From positions 1 through 54,554 of the IMG/VR virus record IMGVR_UViG_3300033998_000134: a stretch of 54,554 nucleotides of DNA; one strand, given 5' to 3'. The notes under the pieces are model-generated. The model worked only from the letters and a program-made list of their open reading frames with translations. It ran no database searches and was not told the origin of the DNA. The translations under genes and the position numbers were made by a program. This document shows, in pieces, positions 49,893 to 54,554 of the stretch (positions are counted from its first letter, which is position 1; each line of letters begins with the position of its first letter). Source of the stretch: a virus.

Positions 49893-51278
49893 TTATGCCT
49901 TAGTAACTCTAACGTGTGCTTTCGGATTCTTCAGAACAAGTCCGCAAATCTCCATCAAACCGCGCGCATCACTGTCGGCCTGCGCCGATTTTCTCAAGTC
50001 AAAGTTGGTCACTCTCCATCCCATTGTCCATTTTCTCAGGAAGTCGGGGTCAAGAATAAATCCGCTGTTAGACATACCCAAGTCATCAAGTGACTGATCA
50101 TGCGTAACCATCAGTACGCCAAACTTGCTGATATACTCAGTGAATTCAATGCCGTAAACCTGTTTGCGCGTGCCTACCGATACGTTGGCTACATATCCGT
50201 TGGTCGAGCCCTGCAGATACAGATTCTCCATGTCTTTCAGTAAGCCGCTTCCAACGATCAATAGTTTACGTTTTCCGGAGTTTGTTCCGGTAAAGGCTGT
50301 CATCATGAGGTCGGTCATCTTTGCAGCGGTTACAGCGCCTCCAAAAGAAAAGTCTTTTCCTGCCTGAGTCCAGATTCCTTCAGTCCAGAACACGTCTTCG
50401 GCCTTCGTGGTATGTGCATTTTTCACTTTCTTACGCCCTTTAACCCCTTTCCATAACGAGAAATTTTGGGTACGCTTCATATCGAAAATGGCTTCCTCTT
50501 CTGCATCGCTAAAGTTCCATTCCACTTCCTTATCTGCTTTGTTGAAGATGTCGGTGATTTCAACTTGGGCGATAAACTTTTGTAAATGTTGCTCAAAGTC
50601 GGTTGGTACACCGCTGTAAGCATCGGTAGATATCTGACTTTCTGCGGCAGCACGTCCAAAACGCGTTAGCACCGTGTTAATGGGAATAGCCGGGATGACG
50701 TCTCTGCCTGGTCCGGTTCCGTTATAAGTAACAACCAGCGGATTGCCTGCGGCAGATTTTCCTACAACATATAACTGCAAATTGTGTTCTGTATCAACGG
50801 TAGATCCGTCAGCTAAATAGCCTGGCACGCCGTTTACGTTTATCGTCTGTTCCGATGCGAATATGTCCTTGTTAGATGTAACGAGCTCTACCTGTGTGCT
50901 GCCTGCTGTAACGGCAGTGGTAACGGTAGCCGTAGTGTCGATGGTATCGATGGCATAATGCCTTACTACCTGTCCGGTACTCGTCTTTACGTCTTTAATA
51001 TTCCTCGCAATCGTGTCAAGCACCACATCGTAGGGTCTGATCTTGGTAACCTTTTTATCAATCTGATCCAGAATCAGATTAACCGATTCCTCATCACTCA
51101 TGGTGCGGGATACAGAACTATTCTCATCAACTAACACAGCCCCACCTCCGGCAGGATTAACCACATCGGATGTTACAACACCTGCGTCTGCAATACCAAA
51201 TACGGCAAGTAACGCTACAAGCAGGAACATCAATATCCCGCTTTCTTCCATTTTGGATAAAATCTTATTCATTTTCAT
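49893..51278 (-). CDS. Major capsid protein (DUF5309-like), 461 aa
   Basis: Start set at ATG 51278 (MKMNKILSKMEESG), with an AT-rich leader; an ATG further upstream is in frame but close to the preceding stop. Bacteroidota phage capsids of this type begin with a hydrophobic stretch (ILMFLLVALLAVFGIADAG) followed by VVTSDVVNP, as here. The body matches HK97-type families: ITKIRPYDVVLDTIAR-like (VTKIRPYDVVLDTIARNI), PTDFEQHLQKFIAQVEI, TFWTEGIWTQ and DLGMSNSGFILDPDFLRKW. Between scaffold and connector genes, in the expected place. The hydrophobic N-terminus is unusual for a capsid and may be removed. Confidence 0.85.
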   Translation of the reverse strand: MKMNKILSKMEESGILMFLLVALLAVFGIADAGVVTSDVVNPAGGGAVLVDENSSVSRTMSDEESVNLILDQIDKKVTKIRPYDVVLDTIARNIKDVKTSTGQVVRHYAIDTIDTTATVTTAVTAGSTQVELVTSNKDIFASEQTINVNGVPGYLADGSTVDTEHNLQLYVVGKSAAGNPLVVTYNGTGPGRDVIPAIPINTVLTRFGRAAAESQISTDAYSGVPTDFEQHLQKFIAQVEITDIFNKADKEVEWNFSDAEEEAIFDMKRTQNFSLWKGVKGRKKVKNAHTTKAEDVFWTEGIWTQAGKDFSFGGAVTAAKMTDLMMTAFTGTNSGKRKLLIVGSGLLKDMENLYLQGSTNGYVANVSVGTRKQVYGIEFTEYISKFGVLMVTHDQSLDDLGMSNSGFILDPDFLRKWTMGWRVTNFDLRKSAQADSDARGLMEICGLVLKNPKAHVRVTKA

Positions 51279-51297
51279 GTTCAAAAAAATTATGTTA

Positions 51298-52086
51298 TTA
51301 TTCAACTGTTTCCATTTCGTCAAAGAACGACTTCTTTGCGATTTGTTTTGTTTTTGGTTTTACGGGGTTCCGCGTAACGGTCCCCATTGCCGGCATATCG
51401 CCTTCGATTTTGCCAAATTTCATTTCCACTTTTTCGTTTTTGCCTTCTACGTAGCCGGTGTTGGCAGCTTCCTGAACATCGGCATCATAAGTAATTCCTT
51501 TCGCCACCGTCTCGATGATTTGATCCGAGAAATTACCCATCAACATATCCTCTGCCGCCTGTACCAATTGATACCGCAATCTCTCGGTATTCTCTTCGGA
51601 TAGACCGTTTGCCTTAGCATACTCATCCACCCTTTTCATTGATTTCAGGAAATTTTCTTGCGCCAGCTTACCTTCTGCCTCCGTTTTCTTTGTCTGTTCC
51701 AGGTATTCGGCGTAGCCTTTTTCCATATCGTTTAGTGCATCCTCATCCTGTAGAAAATCTTTTCCGTACAATTTTGCAATCACGTATGCCGGATTCCTCC
51801 GATTACCGTTTTCATCAGTCCCCATGATTCCGGCAATGAGCGCCCCTAAACGCGGATCTTCCGCAATACGCTTTGCGAGTGCAGAATTTACTTCGTTTTG
51901 CTTGTCATATCTACTTTTGTAGCTATCGGCCTCAGATAAGACGTAATCATACAGGTCATCATCCGCAGGCTCTCCCTCGTAATCAGGATTTGATTCTCGC
52001 CAGCGGTTCATGACTGCATTCCTTCCTCTTGGCGGCTGCTCCTGTACCGGTTTTTCCTGCAGAATTGTTTGTAAATCTTTCTCCAT
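51298..52086 (-). CDS. Scaffolding-like protein, 262 aa
   Basis: Acidic, Gln/Glu/Lys-rich helical protein directly before the capsid gene: QEKPVQEQPPRGRNAVMNRWRESNPDYEGEPADDDLYDYVLSEADSYKSRYDKQNEVN, then coiled-coil-like stretches and a basic C-terminal tail (KPKTKQIAKKSFFDEM). That composition and position are standard for capsid scaffolds. First gene behind late promoter D. Confidence 0.75.
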   Translation of the reverse strand: MEKDLQTILQEKPVQEQPPRGRNAVMNRWRESNPDYEGEPADDDLYDYVLSEADSYKSRYDKQNEVNSALAKRIAEDPRLGALIAGIMGTDENGNRRNPAYVIAKLYGKDFLQDEDALNDMEKGYAEYLEQTKKTEAEGKLAQENFLKSMKRVDEYAKANGLSEENTERLRYQLVQAAEDMLMGNFSDQIIETVAKGITYDADVQEAANTGYVEGKNEKVEMKFGKIEGDMPAMGTVTRNPVKPKTKQIAKKSFFDEMETVE

Positions 52087-52125
52087 TTTTTATACAGATT
52101 AATTGTTATCTGACAATATCAGACA

Positions 52126-52171
52126 CAAATATGCAGTTTTGAAGTTTGCCGAGTGTGTGTTAAAGTAAATT
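52126..52171 (-). promoter_or_regulatory. Putative phage late promoter D (scaffold-capsid operon)
   Basis: Minus strand AATTTACTTTAACACAC (52171 to 52155), 25 bases, TTTG (52129 to 52126) within CATATTTG. Same element and spacing as sites A, B and C. It restarts late transcription after the plus-strand cassette and would drive the long unit down to terL. Confidence 0.65.
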
Positions 52172-52268
52172 TAAAATCAGATTGTTGATACATTTATTGC
52201 CTTTTTATTTTATATTTTGGTAATGTTTTGTTTCTTTGGCGTATATCACTATTAAATAGATAACCGCT

Positions 52269-52664
52269 ATGGCGAAACTTTACATGAAGCTGGAAAAGAA
52301 CAGGGAGTTCTATCGAGCATGTGAGAAGATAAGGCGAGAAGAGAAAGAATATCTCTCAACAAAGGACATAGCCGAGAGGGCCGAGAACACTAAATGCTCT
52401 TCATTTTTTATGAGCGAGTACTATATTAAGCGCCTCCTGTGGGAGATCAACACGGACCGACACAAGTTGTCAAAATTTCAGCACATCCGCGACAAACACG
52501 AAGAAATCTATGCCAGATACAAAGCTCTTCTATCTGCCAAAGACGGCAAGCCGCTTTCATGGTATGCAAGACAGATAAGCATGCAGCCAGCGCCTCGATT
52601 CTATATCGATAAAGATTATGCAACAATTTTGTATTACAAATTAATTCACAGTAATAAATATTAA
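52269..52664 (+). CDS. Hypothetical moron-cassette protein, 131 aa
   Basis: Basic helical protein (AKLYMKLEKNREFYRACEKIRREEKEYLST), with TKCSSFFMSEYYIKRLLWEI and QISMQPAPRFYIDKDYAT, a pattern known from conserved Bacteroidales proteins without known function. It is the first of three plus-strand genes placed between the late operon's scaffold and the portal side, behind an AT-rich, promoter-like region (about 52200-52268). Confidence 0.55.
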   Translation: MAKLYMKLEKNREFYRACEKIRREEKEYLSTKDIAERAENTKCSSFFMSEYYIKRLLWEINTDRHKLSKFQHIRDKHEEIYARYKALLSAKDGKPLSWYARQISMQPAPRFYIDKDYATILYYKLIHSNKY

Positions 52665-52670
52665 AAAACT

Positions 52671-52814
52671 ATGAGTAAACTGTTTCGTAAGATTGCAGAA
52701 AGACTGCTTGGCAGAAAAAGTGAAAAAGAAAATAACGATACGGAGAGGATTGTCAAGGAATCCATCCCGCTTTCAGAGGCACTAAAACAATGGAGAAAAG
52801 AAAATGGTTCTTAA
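52671..52814 (+). CDS. Small basic protein, 47 aa
   Basis: Starts MSKLFRKIAERLLGRKSEKE at 52671; an amphipathic basic helix (residues 1-17) is followed by an acidic part (NNDTERIVKESIPLSEALKQ). It overlaps the rhomboid gene by 11 bases and follows the 131-aa gene closely. Likely co-translated; it may bind membranes or be a substrate or partner of the rhomboid. Not in any family I know. Confidence 0.6.
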   Translation: MSKLFRKIAERLLGRKSEKENNDTERIVKESIPLSEALKQWRKENGS

Positions 52815-53319
52815 ATATATCGTCGCAGCTCTTTTCGTGGCGGTGTACTTCATCTATGGGCGTGAGCTGGGATTTACTTCCGTATCTCCATTCTATACTC
52901 ACCTTACGTTCTCCTTTCAGCACGGAAGTATCATCCACCTTGCATTGAATACCCTTGTTTTTATTTCCACGTTCCGGGTGATGGAGCGATTCGTCAAGCC
53001 GTTCGTTCTGTTTCTTGCGATATATATCATTGCAGTGATGGCTTCTTTTTCTTCCGTTACGGATATCCCAACCGTTGGATCGTCCGGCATGATCTATGCA
53101 ATGTTCGGCATGGAGACGGTGATCGTTATATACAATAAAGCGACCGGAAAACAGAAGAGGTTATTCTTCTTCGGTATCATCGTGATGCTTGCGGCGTCCT
53201 TTTTCAATGCCGGCAGTTCGTTTATGGTGCATATAACCTCCTGCACATTCGGGGCAATGTTCTATATGGTAAAAAGATGGAGACATCTTCGCAGACATCT
53301 CCATCCATCAAAAAACTAA
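52804..53319 (+). CDS. Rhomboid-family intramembrane serine protease, 171 aa
   Basis: Cuts transmembrane helices in the lipid phase. All core motifs are present: HGSIIHLALN (H40, H45, N49; the HxxxxHxxxN of helix 2), GSSG at residues 92-95 with Ser94 as nucleophile, and a helix-6 histidine in MVHITSCTFG (H143). About six hydrophobic segments are visible, matching the minimal 6-helix bacterial core. Last gene of a plus-strand three-gene cassette inside the minus-strand late region, so probably made in the lysogen. Target unknown. Confidence 0.85.
   Translation: MVLKYIVAALFVAVYFIYGRELGFTSVSPFYTHLTFSFQHGSIIHLALNTLVFISTFRVMERFVKPFVLFLAIYIIAVMASFSSVTDIPTVGSSGMIYAMFGMETVIVIYNKATGKQKRLFFFGIIVMLAASFFNAGSSFMVHITSCTFGAMFYMVKRWRHLRRHLHPSKN
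53271..53305 (-). terminator. Terminator of the portal-side transcript
   Basis: GATGGAGA (53276-53283) pairs with TCTCCATC (53298-53305) in a perfect 8-bp stem with a 14-base loop; on the minus strand TTTTT (53275-53271) follows. It would stop transcripts coming from the portal and the 168-aa gene before they enter the rhomboid cassette. It overlaps the rhomboid gene's C-terminal codons. Confidence 0.65.
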
Positions 53320-53334
53320 CTAACCATCATTTCA

Positions 53335-53841
53335 TCAAAAAAAGTTGCCGCCCGTTCTCGACCGTGCTATTCGTTTTTCCAGATATGCACGGCCGTCCAT
53401 AAGTGCATTGTCAGCCCTTGCTTTGTAAAGTGCTGCATCTTGTGCATCCTTCGTCTCCAGCCATCGGTACATAATGTAAGACACAAGGAATTCTCTTGTT
53501 TTTATACTCACCTGTTTGTTGTAAAACTGATTATAATCATCGGGCATCAAAAGCGAGAAACTAAAATCCCGATCAATCGAGAAGTTGGACTCCTCAAAGA
53601 AATACTGCTCGTCCGTCTCAGGTGCATACTGCATGTATGCTCCGTATCTGTCCATCACCTTTGCCTGTGCATCAAAAAACAACTCCCTGAACTTGCGAAA
53701 ATATTCTTCGTCAAATACAAACTGCTCGAAGAGACTCTGTCCGTCACCTGCAATCTTCCTTTCGGCATACAGTGACGATTCCTGTTTAACTGCTTCGAGA
53801 ATATGATCGTGCGAAAATATGTAAGGTACTATTATACTCAT
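53335..53841 (-). CDS. Hypothetical protein downstream of portal, 168 aa
   Basis: Overlaps the portal stop by four bases (ATGA), so it is co-translated. Helical and acidic in the middle (FEQFVFDEEYFRKFRELFFDAQAKVMDRYG), with EFLVSYIMYRWLETKDAQDAALYKARAD and a basic end (KRIARSRTGGNFF). No family recognised; a head or portal assembly role is suggested only by position. Confidence 0.6.
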   Translation of the reverse strand: MSIIVPYIFSHDHILEAVKQESSLYAERKIAGDGQSLFEQFVFDEEYFRKFRELFFDAQAKVMDRYGAYMQYAPETDEQYFFEESNFSIDRDFSFSLLMPDDYNQFYNKQVSIKTREFLVSYIMYRWLETKDAQDAALYKARADNALMDGRAYLEKRIARSRTGGNFF

Positions 53842-54554
53842 TGCCGTAACCCTTTATTGATTATTTCCATTGCCTGCGGGTTTGCCTGTGAATAGATCTG
53901 CTCTGCCACTTCTGGATTGATACCTTGCTGCATTGCCTGATTTTGCGCTTCCGTTTGATCTGCTTCTATCGATTGCAGCAGCTTGTCGGCAAACGGGAAT
54001 GCACCGTTCTCGAGCATCTGCTTCAAATTAATTGCTCCTGCCTGCCAGAACTGCAATAGCATATCGTTGATAATTTGACGGTACGATGCCGTCGACGTGC
54101 TCTCCGTAATGCTCAAATCAAACGATACGTCTCTCACAAGCTCAGGGTTGTACGTTATGGACTTGATTCGATTGCTGCTTCCGTTTATGTTTATGATACG
54201 TTTTTCGGTGTAGTACTGCTGTACGAGTTTCAGGTTCTTTAAATCCCTCGACTCCCTTAATTCGCGGAATGATTCAAATATCTCCATAAGTGAAGAGGAT
54301 GAGTTCTGCGTCTGTTGTAAATAAAGCGATGACGGCGTCCCCGATTTAGGTGCCTGTCCCTGCAGTGCTCCGGATACGCCGGACACTTCTTCCATCATTT
54401 TGATTTGAAGTGCAATCATATCCGTAATGCCTACAGGAACGGAAGCGTTTTTGATCTGTTCGATCTTGGCATTTGGCATCGTTTTAAGCGCATCGCTATT
54501 ATAGAGTATTAAACCATCCACTCTCGTCCATTCATCCCGCAGCATCTCTTGTGT
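53838..54554 (-). CDS. Portal protein, C-terminal part (continues at position 1)
   Basis: C-terminal part of the 653-aa portal gene. The frame from 54554 is the same as that at 127 to 1, giving ...MLRDEWTRVDGLILYNSDAL across the repeat, then IKMMEEVSGVSGALQGQAPKSGTPSSLYLQQTQNSSSSL, a segment common in portal proteins of this group. The C-terminal end is Gln/Ala-rich (EQIYSQANPQAMEII), likely in the barrel. Unique part is 53838 to 54427. The next gene (168 aa) is coupled by a 4-base overlap. Confidence 0.88.
   Translation of the reverse strand, partial: TQEMLRDEWTRVDGLILYNSDALKTMPNAKIEQIKNASVPVGITDMIALQIKMMEEVSGVSGALQGQAPKSGTPSSLYLQQTQNSSSSLMEIFESFRELRESRDLKNLKLVQQYYTEKRIININGSSNRIKSITYNPELVRDVSFDLSITESTSTASYRQIINDMLLQFWQAGAINLKQMLENGAFPFADKLLQSIEADQTEAQNQAMQQGINPEVAEQIYSQANPQAMEIINKGLRQ
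54428..54554. repeat. Right copy of 127-bp terminal direct repeat
   Basis: Identical to bases 1-127. See the left copy: this marks the closing overlap of a circular map and should be counted once. Confidence 0.95.

Noticed and set aside
1-54554. CRISPR arrays, IS elements, rRNA
   Set aside because: No regularly spaced repeats, no transposase motif and no rRNA-like segment were seen.

Overview
This window is essentially one complete genome of a temperate, tailed, probably podovirus-like phage of a Bacteroidales host (Bacteroides/Parabacteroides type). The first 127 bases are repeated exactly as the last 127 bases, so the sequence closes into a circle of 54,427 bp, and the portal gene reads in frame across the junction. 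Host evidence: AT-rich leaders without clear Shine-Dalgarno sites, promoters of the Bacteroidota type (TTTG / TAnnTTTG), Bacteroides-phage gene families (DUF4373 protein, KilA-N protein, DUF5309-like capsid), and an attP core identical to the 3' half of a tRNA-Pro(GGG) gene. No tape-measure or sheath gene is visible. A portal, a short connector-like protein and three consecutive internal-virion-type proteins (211, 453 and 3944 aa) suggest a short-tailed virion.

Layout. 1-15.3 kb (minus): start of the portal gene, then the giant 3944-aa polyvalent protein and two ejection-protein candidates. 15.4-17.4 kb (plus): five small unknown genes with clear promoter, operator and terminator structures. 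17.45-31.0 kb (minus): early replication and recombination operon, transcribed from about 31.07 kb. It holds a KilA-N protein, HTH protein, SbcC/Rad50-like ATPase, RecT, a tRNA-like element, an MBL-fold hydrolase, a RuvC-like resolvase, a DNA methyltransferase split by a 319-aa intein, several micro-genes, a DUF4373 initiator, a DnaC-like loader, a DUF4406 enzyme and a stand-alone DnaA domain IV. 31.1-34.1 kb: CI/LexA-like repressor operon (plus), tyrosine integrase (minus) and attP. 34.2-36.7 kb (plus): an isolated 847-aa virion-type protein. 36.7-52.1 kb (minus): late genes, in transcription order scaffold, capsid, connector, adhesin-like proteins, a diversity-generating retroelement (DGR) with its variable protein, template repeat (TR) and reverse transcriptase, tail fibre, holin, muramidase, unimolecular spanin and large terminase. 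52.2-53.3 kb (plus): an inserted three-gene cassette with a rhomboid protease. 53.3-54.55 kb (minus): a small virion gene and the portal C-terminus.

How it works together. The repressor binds repeats beside the early promoter and holds the lysogenic state; integrase inserts the phage into a tRNA-Pro gene. On induction the early operon supplies a helicase loader, initiator and recombinase. Late units each begin with the same 17-nt element placed exactly 25 nt upstream of a TTTG box (four sites), which I propose is a phage-specific late promoter. The DGR rewrites adenine positions in the last coding exposure of a 448-aa putative adhesin: 9 of 10 TR/VR differences are at TR adenines. The most interesting items are the late promoter, the DGR (no recognisable Avd gene), the plus-strand rhomboid cassette, the giant polyvalent protein and a nested hairpin element at 21.4 kb.
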